Notes: generated by a model not told the origin, from the sequence alone. 21,731 nucleotides of DNA from Actinomycetota bacterium (GCA_018268545.1 JAFDWI010000249.1:1-21731); one strand, 5' to 3'. Counted from the first letter of the stretch, positions 1 through 6,441 are shown. Made by a program: numbers and translations.

Positions 1-306
1 CTCGAGCGCCTCGGCGAGAACCGAGCGCTTGAAACGTCGCTGTACGTCGAGGTCGATGTGCTGCCAGCCGCATCCACCGCAGCCCCGTGCGACGTGGGGA
101 CACGGTGGGGTGATGCGATCGGGTGACGGTCGAAGGACGTCGACGACGTGGGCGTGCGCGAAGCGCTTCGCGACACGGTCGATCTCGACACGGACGCGTT
201 CGTGCGGCAGCGCACCCGCGACGAAGGTCGCGCGGCCGTCGGGGTCCCGCCCGACGGCGTCACCTCCCGCCGCGATCGTGTCGACGGTCATCTCGAACGG
301 TTCCAC
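1..306 (-). CDS. RNA uracil-C5 methyltransferase (RlmD/TrmA family), N-terminal part only
   Basis: S-adenosylmethionine-dependent enzyme of the TrmA/RlmCD family, which methylates uracil C5 in 23S rRNA or tRNA. Only the first 102 residues are visible and the gene runs off the left edge. Residues 1-60 fit a TRAM RNA-binding domain (VGRDPDGRATFVAG, then LPHERVRVEI). This is followed by the family's Fe-S cysteine cluster CPHVARGCGGCGWQH, with Cys69, Cys76 and Cys79; the fourth cysteine, the SAM site and the catalytic Cys lie outside the window. I chose GTG at 306 because a TAGGGT -10 box (319..314) ends 7 nt upstream, which suggests a leaderless start; another in-frame GTG at 315 overlaps that box. 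Divergent from rpe. The family is clear, but rRNA versus tRNA specificity cannot be told from this fragment. Confidence 0.85.
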   Translation of the reverse strand, partial: MEPFEMTVDTIAAGGDAVGRDPDGRATFVAGALPHERVRVEIDRVAKRFAHAHVVDVLRPSPDRITPPCPHVARGCGGCGWQHIDLDVQRRFKRSVLAEALE

Positions 307-313
307 CGATGTC

Positions 314-319
314 ACCCTA
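314..319 (-). promoter_or_regulatory. -10 box TAGGGT of the methyltransferase gene
   Basis: TAGGGT read on the minus strand, 7 nt before the GTG start at 306. The same hexamer precedes rplU. No convincing -35 box is visible. The transcript would be leaderless. Confidence 0.5.
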
Positions 320-382
320 CCGGCGAGCCACGCCAGGCCCTTCGGTCGAGATCGTCGATACGAGGCGGGTGCGGGGTCCGAT

Positions 383-411
383 GCGACACGCAAGAACGTT
401 CGTGGGAGAAT
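383..411 (+). promoter_or_regulatory. candidate rpe promoter
   Basis: GCGACA (383-388) and GAGAAT (406-411) are separated by 17 bp, which fits a housekeeping sigma promoter. The -10 ends 6 nt before the rpe GTG at 418, so the transcript would start at or close to the start codon. The -10 lacks the usual leading TA, so confidence is limited. Confidence 0.35.
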
Positions 412-417
412 GTGCCG

Positions 418-1101
418 GTGAGTCGACTGCCGCGCCCGATCAAGATCGTCCCTTCGGTGCTGCCCGCCGATTTCGCGAACCTGGGGCAGGCGTGTCGTGA
501 TCTCGCGGACGCCGGCGTCGATCACATCCAGTGGGATGTCATGGACGGCAACTTCGTCCCGAACCTCACGTTCGGACCCGATGTGATCGCTGCGTGTCGA
601 CGACACGTGGATCTGCCATTCGAAGCTCATCTCATGGTCACGAACCCGGGTGAGCTGGCCGCCCGGTACGTCGAGGCCGGGTGCACGCGCTTGATCGTGC
701 ACGCCGAAGCGTGCCTGCATCTGCATTCCACCCTGGGTGCGATCCGTGAACTCGGCGCGACCGCGGCCGTGGCACTCAATCCGGCGACCCCGGCGAGTGC
801 GGTCGAGAACGTGCTCGATCTCGTCGACATGGTGTTGGTCATGACGGTGAACCCGGGATTCGGTGGTCAGGCCTACATCGCGACGATGGAACCGAAGATC
901 GCACGGATCGCCGAGATGATCGGGTCGTCGGGCCACGACGTCGACATCGAGGTCGACGGTGGCATCGGCGTCGACACGATCGCCGGCGCAGCACGGGCCG
1001 GTGCGAACGTGCTCGTCGCGGGATCGGCGTTGTACCGGGATCCTGCGGGCCTGTCGCACGCGGTCGCCGAGCTCCGATCGTTGGCGGAGGCGGCCCGGTG
1101 A
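418..1101 (+). CDS. rpe: ribulose-phosphate 3-epimerase
   Basis: Interconverts D-ribulose 5-phosphate and D-xylulose 5-phosphate in the pentose phosphate pathway; cytoplasmic TIM barrel. The 227-residue product has the usual family length. Landmarks are PSVLPADFANLG near residues 12-23, DVMDGNFVPN from Asp40, AHLMV with His71, VMTVNPGFGGQ, EVDGGI with Asp180, and LVAGSALY. The position two residues before Asp40, normally a metal-binding His in this family, is Gln38 here (reading is HIQWDVMDG). GTG at 418 was chosen over GTG at 412 and over the far-upstream open frame because family homology begins right after it, a GGGAGA lies 8 nt upstream, and a promoter-like element sits just before it. 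The stop overlaps the next gene's possible GTG (GTGA). Confidence 0.95.
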   Translation: MSRLPRPIKIVPSVLPADFANLGQACRDLADAGVDHIQWDVMDGNFVPNLTFGPDVIAACRRHVDLPFEAHLMVTNPGELAARYVEAGCTRLIVHAEACLHLHSTLGAIRELGATAAVALNPATPASAVENVLDLVDMVLVMTVNPGFGGQAYIATMEPKIARIAEMIGSSGHDVDIEVDGGIGVDTIAGAARAGANVLVAGSALYRDPAGLSHAVAELRSLAEAAR

Positions 1102-1898
1102 CACGATCCGCGTCCGGTGGCGCACCCGGATCGCACGGGTCCGCGGGTGCCAGGCGCGGCGTCGCACGACGGGGCACACCGAACGCATCGGATGAGCATC
1201 AACCGGAATCGTCACGCACGACACCGCGTTCGGCCGGGGGAACCAGCCGGCCACGTCGGGTGCGGATCGGTCGGATCGTGGCCGTCGTCGTGATCGTGCT
1301 CGTGATGGTGGCGATGTTCGTCGGCTGCGCGAAGTACGACGGTGACCAGGCGGCGTTCTGTGCGCAATTGAAGACTGCGCCGTCGTTCATGCACTTGGCG
1401 GGTGAGGTCGGCGACGGCAGCGCGGCGCACGCCTCGGCCGTGGTCGGAGCGGGTGCGAAGCAGTTCCGTTCACTCGAACGCGTCGCACCACGTTCGATCC
1501 GGGCGAACGTCGCTGCGTTGGGCGATGCGGCCGAACGCATCTCGCATCGCCTGGCTCACGGCACGCCCGAGCCGACCATCGTACGGATCGTCGGACCTGA
1601 CGGCACCCACCGGATGGCGCCGATCGACCAGACCGTCAGCCAGGAGCGGCTCGGCGCGTTCTACGTCGAGATGCAGTCCCATCACGGGACCCTGTCGGCG
1701 GTGTACTCGTTGTCGACGTACGCGACGGCGCACTGCGGGATGACCGAGAATCAGCTCGATCTCGGCATGGCTGGGTTCGGCCCTTCCGGCCCTTCGACGA
1801 ACGGTACGTTCAGCGGCTTCGAGGGCGGCCCGGCGACGAGCGTCGTGCCCGGCGTCCCGCGCGACGGCCCGTCGATGCCTTCGACACCGGGTCCATGA
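1098..1898 (+). CDS. unrecognised single-pass membrane protein or lipoprotein
   Basis: Function not recognised. From the GTG at 1098 the product is 266 residues: a basic, Ser/Arg/Gly-rich N-terminus (1-58), one hydrophobic segment at about 60-76, then Cys77, an extracellular-looking alpha/beta region with three further cysteines, and a Gly/Pro/Ser-rich C-terminus. The 1098 start overlaps the rpe stop (GTGA), which suggests translational coupling. An alternative GTG at 1260 would give a short basic n-region, a hydrophobic core and MFVGC, resembling a lipoprotein signal peptide, although Phe at -3 is a poor lipobox residue. The stop overlaps the next gene's ATG (ATGA). The frame is well supported by codon use and overlaps; the start and topology are uncertain. 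Confidence 0.7.
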   Translation: MTRSASGGAPGSHGSAGARRGVARRGTPNASDEHQPESSRTTPRSAGGTSRPRRVRIGRIVAVVVIVLVMVAMFVGCAKYDGDQAAFCAQLKTAPSFMHLAGEVGDGSAAHASAVVGAGAKQFRSLERVAPRSIRANVAALGDAAERISHRLAHGTPEPTIVRIVGPDGTHRMAPIDQTVSQERLGAFYVEMQSHHGTLSAVYSLSTYATAHCGMTENQLDLGMAGFGPSGPSTNGTFSGFEGGPATSVVPGVPRDGPSMPSTPGP

Positions 1899-2185
1899 AT
1901 CCGAGGGATCGAGTTCGGATCGTCATCGAGACGGCCCGAGCGGTGATCGACGGTCGTCTCGACACGGGTGCCGCGTTGGCGACGCTGCGCGTCCAACAGG
2001 ATCAGATTTCGCCGTTCCTGCGAGGTGACCGGATCGACGTCACGCAGACGGAGGCGAACGAGGTGGCGCTCACCCTGCGCCGTCTGGCCGAACAGGTCTC
2101 CGAACGTGCCGAGGGCACGTCGGATCACGAGGATCACGTGGCGATCGCGCAGATCATCGGTGAACTCGCGCAGATCCTGCGCTGA
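1895..2185 (+). CDS. unrecognised small cytoplasmic protein, 96 aa
   Basis: Function not recognised. The start ATG shares ATGA with the preceding stop, so the two are probably translationally coupled and form a short operon downstream of rpe. The product is acidic, apparently helical, without cysteines or membrane segments. It has two amphipathic stretches, one around RVRIVIETARAVIDGRLDTG and one near the end around VAIAQIIGELAQIL, which could pack as a small helical bundle. No catalytic motif is visible. It converges with the TetR gene downstream. Confidence 0.7.
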   Translation: MNPRDRVRIVIETARAVIDGRLDTGAALATLRVQQDQISPFLRGDRIDVTQTEANEVALTLRRLAEQVSERAEGTSDHEDHVAIAQIIGELAQILR

Positions 2186-2234
2186 CAAGCTGCGCGGACA
2201 GGTTGCATCTGCCTCGGCTCACGATTGACGATCC

Positions 2235-2249
2235 CCAAGCTCCGCTTGG
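2235..2249. terminator. hairpin between convergent genes (possible bidirectional terminator)
   Basis: CCAAGC-TCC-GCTTGG is a perfect 6-bp stem with a 3-nt loop. It lies 50 bp after the 96-aa gene and about 120 bp beyond the stop of the convergent TetR gene. On the plus strand it is followed by GAGAAAAG rather than a U-run; on the minus strand there is no U-run either. The rest of the 2186-2370 gap shows nothing I can name. Confidence 0.35.
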
Positions 2250-2370
2250 AGAAAAGCCGCTGTGCTCATTGGTCGGATTCGCCTGTCGGCGCATCCTCTG
2301 AGCTCTCGAGCGGACTCGTGATGGCCGGGTTTGCTCGCGTACACCGGCGCCGTCGAGGTCGAGGTCAGCG

Positions 2371-3081
2371 CTACGATGCGCCCGCTTCCGGTTCCGCGAC
2401 GTCGTGTCGCCGGAATTCGGGCGGACTCGGGGCCAGGGGAGTGACCAGCGGGTCCACGAGGTCCCAGATCGGGTCACCTTCGGGCGGGAACCGTGCGGTC
2501 ATCCAGGCGACGACGAGATTCGAGAACTCGTCGACGGCAGCGTCGTATTCGGCGCCCTCGAGGTACATCGTCGAACCGAGGACGGCGATGGTGATCGTCG
2601 TCAGCATGTCTGCGATGCGTTCGAGATCGGAGTCGGCGACCGTCGGGACCAGCGATCGGATCGTGAGCGCGACACCGCCGTGCAACGTTTCGCGGAGCGC
2701 TCCGCCCGCAGATGAGGTCGCGGCCGCGACGATCGCCGGGAGCGCCGGACTCTCCTTGACCAGCCGTGCCAGATCGTGGACCGCCCGACGCAGGAGGCCG
2801 CTTCGAGGTGGGGCTTCGACGATGAGGACCGCGTAGGAGTCCGCGAGGCGGTTGAGATAGCGCGCCGCGAGGCCTTCGGCCATCGCGGCCTTGTCAGGAA
2901 ACCAGCGATACAGGGTCGCGACCGGGATGCCGGCCCGATCGGCGATCAGATTCGTGGTGGTGTTGTCGTAGCCGAGCTCCCCGAAGGTGGCCTCCGCGGT
3001 GTCGAGGAGTGCTTCGACGCGGTCGATCGCCCGCTGCTGGCGGGGTTGCTTTCGTAACCATGCGGGCGGTTCCTCTGGCAT
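2371..3081 (-). CDS. TetR/AcrR-family transcriptional regulator
   Basis: DNA-binding repressor of the TetR type, probably dimeric and ligand-responsive. The N-terminal 65 or so residues match the TetR_N helix-turn-helix domain: RAIDRVEALLDTAEATFGELGYDNTTTNLIADRAG, then IPVATLYRWFPDKAAMAEGL, including the family's TLYRWFPDK recognition-helix pattern. The remaining residues (to 236) are a helical ligand/dimerisation domain of divergent sequence, so neither ligand nor target can be inferred. The start ATG at 3081 is fixed by a TAGGCT -10 box ending 6 nt upstream (leaderless) and by the domain start. No obvious efflux or enzyme gene adjoins it; its neighbours are a convergent hypothetical gene and two tRNAs upstream. 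Confidence 0.9.
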   Translation of the reverse strand: MPEEPPAWLRKQPRQQRAIDRVEALLDTAEATFGELGYDNTTTNLIADRAGIPVATLYRWFPDKAAMAEGLAARYLNRLADSYAVLIVEAPPRSGLLRRAVHDLARLVKESPALPAIVAAATSSAGGALRETLHGGVALTIRSLVPTVADSDLERIADMLTTITIAVLGSTMYLEGAEYDAAVDEFSNLVVAWMTARFPPEGDPIWDLVDPLVTPLAPSPPEFRRHDVAEPEAGAS

Positions 3082-3087
3082 CGCGGC

Positions 3088-3093
3088 AGCCTA
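3088..3093 (-). promoter_or_regulatory. -10 box TAGGCT of the TetR gene
   Basis: TAGGCT on the minus strand ends 6 nt before the ATG at 3081, so the mRNA is probably leaderless. The mreB promoter has the same hexamer. Confidence 0.5.
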
Positions 3094-3205
3094 GTGACGG
3101 CCCACGGACCCCAGGGGTACGTGACGGGCTTCGCGTACGCCGAGCGACGGCCGGCGTCATCGCAGACGGTGACCGCCGCCGATCAACAGCCCCGGCGGGT
3201 TCGGG

Positions 3206-3280
3206 TGGTACGCCCCCCGGGATTTGAACCCGGAACCTGCGGATTAAGAGTCCGTTGCTCTACCATTGAGCTAGAGGCGC
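3206..3280 (-). tRNA. tRNA-Lys (anticodon CTT)
   Basis: The cloverleaf reads on the minus strand: acceptor GCGCCTC pairs with GGGGCGT (two G-U wobbles), TA at 8-9, D-arm GCTC/GAGC, anticodon loop CTCTTAA, T-arm CCGGG-TTCAAAT-CCCGG, discriminator A, and an encoded CCA at 3208-3206. The outermost anticodon-stem pair is A-C. Without CCA the body is 72 nt. Confidence 0.95.
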
Positions 3281-3286
3281 CCGATG

Positions 3287-3292
3287 ATCATA
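3287..3292 (-). promoter_or_regulatory. -10 box TATGAT in front of tRNA-Lys
   Basis: TATGAT, close to the TATAAT consensus, ends 6 nt before the mature 5' end of tRNA-Lys (3280), so transcription could begin at or within a base or two of the mature end. No clear -35. Confidence 0.45.
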
Positions 3293-3298
3293 CATGGC

Positions 3299-3316
3299 GT
3301 CCGCAACCGAGCGGAC
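3299..3316 (-). terminator. hairpin between tRNA-His and tRNA-Lys
   Basis: On the minus strand GTCCGC-TCGGTT-GCGGAC forms a perfect 6-bp stem with a 6-nt loop, 8 nt after the encoded CCA of tRNA-His. It could be a terminator or a processing signal. There is no U-run. Confidence 0.35.
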
Positions 3317-3324
3317 ATTCGACT

Positions 3325-3402
3325 TGGGGTGACCGAGGGGACTCGAACCCCCGACCTCCGCGACCACAACGCGGCGCTCTAACCAACTGAGCTACGATCA
3401 CC
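3325..3402 (-). tRNA. tRNA-His (anticodon GTG)
   Basis: Acceptor GTGATCG pairs with CGGTCAC. The genome encodes the His-specific extra G(-1) at 3402 opposite C73, followed by CCA (3327-3325). The anticodon arm is CCGCG-TTGTGGT-CGCGG and the T-arm has TTCGAGT. The minus-strand order is tRNA-His then tRNA-Lys, 44 bp apart. Confidence 0.96.
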
Positions 3403-3413
3403 GTGAGGTTGCG

Positions 3414-3419
3414 ATCCTA
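3414..3419 (-). promoter_or_regulatory. -10 box TAGGAT of tRNA-His
   Basis: TAGGAT on the minus strand, 11 nt before the tRNA 5' end, predicts a leader of only a few nucleotides. The same hexamer occurs upstream of rne. Confidence 0.45.
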
Positions 3420-3464
3420 GTGGGTGGCTGTCGCTCGGTGGCATTCTGGCGCTGCGGGCGGAGA

Positions 3465-3489
3465 CGGTTCGCGTCGGTGGGCCGAACCG
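3465..3489 (-). terminator. hairpin after the DEAD-box helicase
   Basis: CGGTTCG (3465-3471) and CGAACCG (3483-3489) form a perfect 7-bp inverted repeat with an 11-nt loop, starting 14 bp past the helicase stop. There is no U-run, as is usual for such GC-rich genomes. Confidence 0.45.
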
Positions 3490-3503
3490 GACCCCGTGCC
3501 GGG

Positions 3504-5369
3504 TCAGGTCGATGATCGGCCGCGGCCACCTGCTGGACCCGACTTCGACCGTCGCGGACCCGGAGACGGCGACTTGCCACGGGGCTTCGACGGCCGGCCA
3601 CCGCGGGGACCACCGTTGCTTCGGTTTGCTCCTGGCCGCCCACCGTTGCCGGACCGTCCGCCGTCCTGGTGCCACCCGGACGATCGCGGTGTGCCCGCGC
3701 CGCGGGATGCCGAGTTGCTCGATGTGGAACCCGCAACCTTCGGCCCTCGGGAATTCGGACCGCTGTAGGTCGAACCACGGGAGGTCGAACCACCGCGCTT
3801 CGAACCCATGGGTTTCGAACCACCGAAGTTGGAACCAGCCGATTTCGAGCCACCCGATCGGGGACGCTCGTCCCGCGAACTGCCGGCGGTCGATTGACCG
3901 GATTTCGGACCCCACGATTTCTGTCCACCGGGCTTCGAACCGTGCGATCGCTGGTCTTCGGATCGGCCATACCGCGCCGGGCCACCGTCATCCCGGCGGC
4001 GCCGATCGGTGGTTCGGGAACTTCCGGTTTCGCCGCCGAGGTCGCGGGAACGTTGTGGATCGGCGGCGGACTTGGCCCTCCCGGCCCGTGTGTCACGCGG
4101 CGAATCGGGCTTCGGCTTGGGCCTCCGTCCGGAGGACTTGTGCCCCGACGGCTTCCCGCCCGAGGCTCCCGAGGCGGTGGTCGGCCGTGCGGGTCGACGG
4201 TTCGCGCTCCCACCATCAGACGATGTCCGGCGGGGCGTGCGAGCCGGAGTGTGGGGGAGCGCCTCGACGTCGGGCTCGGTGACCCGGACATCCAGGTCGA
4301 GTTCGCGCAACAGCTTGTTCGTGTCCTTGCGACGGTCCGGCATTGCGAAGCCCACGACGACGCCGGTCGCACCCGCACGACCTGTTCGTCCCGAGCGGTG
4401 CACGTAGTCCTTCGGATCGGTCGGAAGGTCGAAGTGCACGACACACGCGACATCGTCGACATGGATGCCTCGGGCAGCGACGTCGGTCGCGACGAGTGCA
4501 AGTGCATGCCCCGAACGAAACGATCGTAGGGCACGTTCGCGCTGGCCCTGGGTCCGATTTCCGTGGATCGCGACCGCGTCGACGCCTTCGCGTGCGAGCT
4601 GGGTGGCGACCCGGTCGGCGCCGTAGCGGGTACGGGTGAACACGACCGTCGGACCGACCCGCTGGACGACCTCCGCGGTCCGCTTCACGCGGTCCGCATG
4701 GGGGACCGACCAGAAGTAGTGGTCGACCTGCACGTCCTCGTCCGGCGGCTCGACGTCGATGACGATCGGGTCGTGTTGATAGCGGCGGATCAACTCGTCG
4801 ACGTCGCCGTCGAGGGTCGCCGAGAACAGCAAGGTCTGGCGATCGGGGTCGGTCTGGTCGATCAGGCGGCGCACGACCGGGAGGAATCCCATGTCGGCCA
4901 TCCGGTCGGCTTCGTCGACGACGACCAGGTCGACGCCGTCCAATCGGACGATCCCTTGGTCGATCAGGTCGACGAGGCGGCCAGGGCACGCGACGGCGAT
5001 GTCGACACCGCGGCGGAGCGCCTTGACCTGCGGCTCGAATTTGGCGCCCCCGTAGAATGCGTGGACTCGTACCCCGCGTCCGGCGCCCAGCAACTCGAGG
5101 TCGCGGCTCACCTGTGCGGCGAGCTCCCTGGTCGGGACGCGCACGAGTGCGCGTGGCCGTTTCGGGCGCGCCCGTTCGACGTTCGCGACGAGCGGGATCC
5201 CGAAGGCGAAGGTCTTGCCGCTGCCCGTGGGCGCCCGACCACAGATGTCCCGGCCTTCGAGTGCAGGCGGAATGGTCGCAGCTTGGATGGGGAACGGGTC
5301 GTCGATGCCGCGGTCGTCGAGCGCGTCGATGATGTCGCCGGGGACCCCGAGATCGGTGAACGTCACCAT
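3504..5369 (-). CDS. DEAD-box ATP-dependent RNA helicase (RhlE-like) with repetitive disordered tail
   Basis: ATP-dependent RNA unwinding and remodelling in ribosome assembly or RNA decay; cytoplasmic. The product is 621 residues from ATG 5369. The core (about 1-375) shows every helicase motif: Q-motif PFPIQ (25-29), Walker A APTGSGKT (46-53), PTRELA (79-84), DEAD (152-155), SAT (183-185), the ATDVAARGIHVDDV region, and HRSGRTGRAG. The remaining 245 residues are basic and low complexity (Gly/Ser/Arg/Lys/Pro), including tandem GSKxx pentapeptides around residues 474-549 and a GGR/RGG-like end; such tails bind RNA nonspecifically. A TACCCT -10 box (5378..5373) lies 3 nt before ATG 5369 and 6 nt before GTG 5366, so translation may start one codon later as a leaderless GTG. 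The open frame continues upstream of 5369, but without homology. Divergent from the TrkA-C-like gene. Confidence 0.95.
   Translation of the reverse strand: MVTFTDLGVPGDIIDALDDRGIDDPFPIQAATIPPALEGRDICGRAPTGSGKTFAFGIPLVANVERARPKRPRALVRVPTRELAAQVSRDLELLGAGRGVRVHAFYGGAKFEPQVKALRRGVDIAVACPGRLVDLIDQGIVRLDGVDLVVVDEADRMADMGFLPVVRRLIDQTDPDRQTLLFSATLDGDVDELIRRYQHDPIVIDVEPPDEDVQVDHYFWSVPHADRVKRTAEVVQRVGPTVVFTRTRYGADRVATQLAREGVDAVAIHGNRTQGQRERALRSFRSGHALALVATDVAARGIHVDDVACVVHFDLPTDPKDYVHRSGRTGRAGATGVVVGFAMPDRRKDTNKLLRELDLDVRVTEPDVEALPHTPARTPRRTSSDGGSANRRPARPTTASGASGGKPSGHKSSGRRPKPKPDSPRDTRAGRAKSAADPQRSRDLGGETGSSRTTDRRRRDDGGPARYGRSEDQRSHGSKPGGQKSWGPKSGQSTAGSSRDERPRSGGSKSAGSNFGGSKPMGSKRGGSTSRGSTYSGPNSRGPKVAGSTSSNSASRGAGTPRSSGWHQDGGRSGNGGRPGANRSNGGPRGGRPSKPRGKSPSPGPRRSKSGPAGGRGRSST
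3724..3948 (-). repeat. 15-bp tandem repeat encoding GSKxx pentapeptides
   Basis: Plus-strand units such as GTCGAACCACGGGAG (3769-3783), GTCGAACCACCGCGC (3784-3798), TTCGAACCCATGGGT (3799-3813), TTCGAACCACCGAAG (3814-3828) and TTGGAACCAGCCGAT (3829-3843) repeat every 15 bp. Nine contiguous units span 3724-3858. Three more at 3904-3948 keep the same phase across 45 bp of decayed sequence. Each unit encodes a pentapeptide like GSKPM, GSKRG, GSNFG or GSTSR in the helicase tail. Confidence 0.85.
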
Positions 5370-5372
5370 GAA

Positions 5373-5378
5373 AGGGTA
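5373..5378 (-). promoter_or_regulatory. -10 box TACCCT of the helicase gene
   Basis: TACCCT on the minus strand ends 3 nt before ATG 5369 and 6 nt before GTG 5366. The spacing favours a leaderless transcript starting near the GTG. Confidence 0.4.
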
Positions 5379-5477
5379 GGGGTCCGTGTGGCTCGATCGC
5401 GATTCGCGGCCGGTTTTCGGTGCCGACGCCCGTGCCCGCAGCGCGTCGATACCCGGGCTGTGTGAAAGTGGACGGCC

Positions 5478-6179
5478 ATGTATCCCATCGCCGTGCTGCT
5501 TGTCGTGCTCGCCGTGTCGTTGCTCGTCGTCCGTACCGCGGCGGCAGCGTTCACATCGACCGGTCTGCCGACGAACCAGGCGCGCTTTCAGGCCTGGTCG
5601 GCGTTCACCGGGACCGGGTTCACGACGTCGGAGGCGGACGCCGTGTTGGCCCATCCGTTCCGACGGCGCGTGGCGACAGCACTGATGGTGCTCGGCAAGG
5701 CGGGAGTCGCGGCCGCGGTCGGGACGCTGTTGCTCGGATTCAACAGTGGAACGCCGAGATCGCACCTGTGGCGGCTGTGTGTCCTGGGCTTCGGTGTCCT
5801 GTCACTGCTCATCGTGGCTCGCAGCCGCCGACTCGATCGTGGACTCGAGCGCGTCGTGCGGCGGAGAATGCGGCGCGTCATGGCCACCCCAGCCGGGAGA
5901 TGCGTCGAGTTGCTCCACGTCGATGCCGAATGGTCCATCGCCGAGCTCACCGTCGACGACCTCGACCCGGGTACCGGCCGTTCGATCGCCGATGTCGTTT
6001 CGAGGGTCGATGCCGTGACGGTGCTCGGGATCGAACGATCGGCCGGGCGGTTCGAGGCATCGCCGGCGCTCGAAGCGTCGGTCAGCGCCGGCGATCGTCT
6101 CGTCCTGTACGGGGCCCGGCACGCGTTCGGGCAACTCGATGGCATGGTGCCCGGAACCGCCGACGACCACGCCCCCTGA
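5478..6179 (+). CDS. membrane protein with TrkA-C-like regulatory domain
   Basis: Probably an inner-membrane protein related to the RCK/TrkA-C proteins of cation transport; the exact role is unknown. The 233-residue product has three hydrophobic segments: about 3-24 (PIAVLLVVLAVSLLVV), about 66-88 and about 95-114. Between the first two is the conserved stretch RFQAWSAFTGTGFTTSEAD (residues 36-54), known from a family of small TrkA-C membrane proteins. After a basic linker (RRLDRGLERVVRRRMRR), residues about 140-225 resemble a TrkA-C fold: WSIAELTVDDLDPGTGRSI, then VTVLGIERSAGRF, then VSAGDRLVLYG, which is the canonical end of that domain. The ATG start is preceded by a weak AAGTGG. No partner K+ channel gene is nearby. 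Divergent from the helicase. Confidence 0.8.
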   Translation: MYPIAVLLVVLAVSLLVVRTAAAAFTSTGLPTNQARFQAWSAFTGTGFTTSEADAVLAHPFRRRVATALMVLGKAGVAAAVGTLLLGFNSGTPRSHLWRLCVLGFGVLSLLIVARSRRLDRGLERVVRRRMRRVMATPAGRCVELLHVDAEWSIAELTVDDLDPGTGRSIADVVSRVDAVTVLGIERSAGRFEASPALEASVSAGDRLVLYGARHAFGQLDGMVPGTADDHAP

Positions 6180-6187
6180 CCGTGTCG

Positions 6188-6210
6188 CTCCGTCGTTCCC
6201 TCGGACGGAG
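6188..6210 (+). terminator. hairpin after the TrkA-C-like gene
   Basis: CTCCGTC and GACGGAG form a perfect 7-bp stem with a 9-nt loop, starting 8 bp after the stop codon. There is no U-run. Confidence 0.45.
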
Positions 6211-6215
6211 GGATG

Positions 6216-6221
6216 TACCAT
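6216..6221 (+). promoter_or_regulatory. candidate -10 box TACCAT of tRNA-Arg
   Basis: TACCAT would place the transcript start near 6228, directly in front of the hairpin at 6230-6258. No -35 box is visible. Confidence 0.3.
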
Positions 6222-6229
6222 CGAGGGCC

Positions 6230-6258
6230 CCCGATGCCGGCCGCGCCGGCACATCGGG
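6230..6258 (+). other. stable hairpin in the 5' leader of tRNA-Arg
   Basis: CCCGAT pairs with ATCGGG and GCCGGC with GCCGGC, closing a 3-nt loop with a 2-nt bulge (AC) on the 3' side: 12 bp in all. It sits 8 nt before the mature tRNA 5' end. It could be a precursor leader recognised with RNase P, or an additional terminator for the upstream gene. Confidence 0.5.
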
Positions 6259-6266
6259 ACACGCTC

Positions 6267-6341
6267 GCCCCCGTAGCTCAGTCAGGATAGAGCAGCCGAC
6301 TTCTAATCGGCCGGTCGCAGGTTCGAATCCTGCCGAGGGCA
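6267..6341 (+). tRNA. tRNA-Arg (anticodon TCT)
   Basis: Acceptor GCCCCCG pairs with CGAGGGC except for a C5-A68 mismatch. D-arm GCTC/GAGC, anticodon loop CTTCTAA flanked by GCCGA/TCGGC, T-arm GCAGG-TTCGAAT-CCTGC, discriminator A. CCA is not encoded (CAT follows), unlike the other three tRNAs in the window. Confidence 0.95.
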
Positions 6342-6347
6342 CATCCT

Positions 6348-6382
6348 GACGGGGTGACCCGGCCGCGACGGTTCACCCCGTC
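6348..6382 (+). terminator. terminator hairpin of tRNA-Arg
   Basis: GACGGGGTGA (6348-6357) and TCACCCCGTC (6373-6382) are a perfect 10-bp inverted repeat with a 15-nt loop, beginning 6 bp after the tRNA. The U-run is absent, but stem strength and position fit termination. Confidence 0.6.
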
Positions 6383-6441
6383 GACGTGCTCGCGCGCTCG
6401 GACCAGTGGAAATTGTCCGGTCGCTGCCGACAAGAGAACTC

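Noticed and set aside
148..417. Upstream extension of the rpe reading frame
   Set aside because: It lies antisense to the methyltransferase gene, has no Rpe homology, and the real start at 418 has its own promoter and ribosome-site signals.
3206..3402. tRNA pair as an integration (att) site of a mobile element
   Set aside because: No integrase, no duplicated tRNA 3' end and no change in base composition nearby.
3724..3948. CRISPR-like array
   Set aside because: Units are 15 bp, contiguous, without spacers, and translate in frame as pentapeptides of the helicase.
3398..4534. 378-aa minus-strand ORF and a 286-aa plus-strand ORF (3669-4529)
   Set aside because: Both are Arg/Pro-rich shadows of the helicase core and its repetitive tail in other frames; no motifs.
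5370..5765. N-terminal extension of the helicase frame
   Set aside because: It crosses the divergent promoter region and the start of the TrkA-C-like gene, and the helicase homology begins at 5369.
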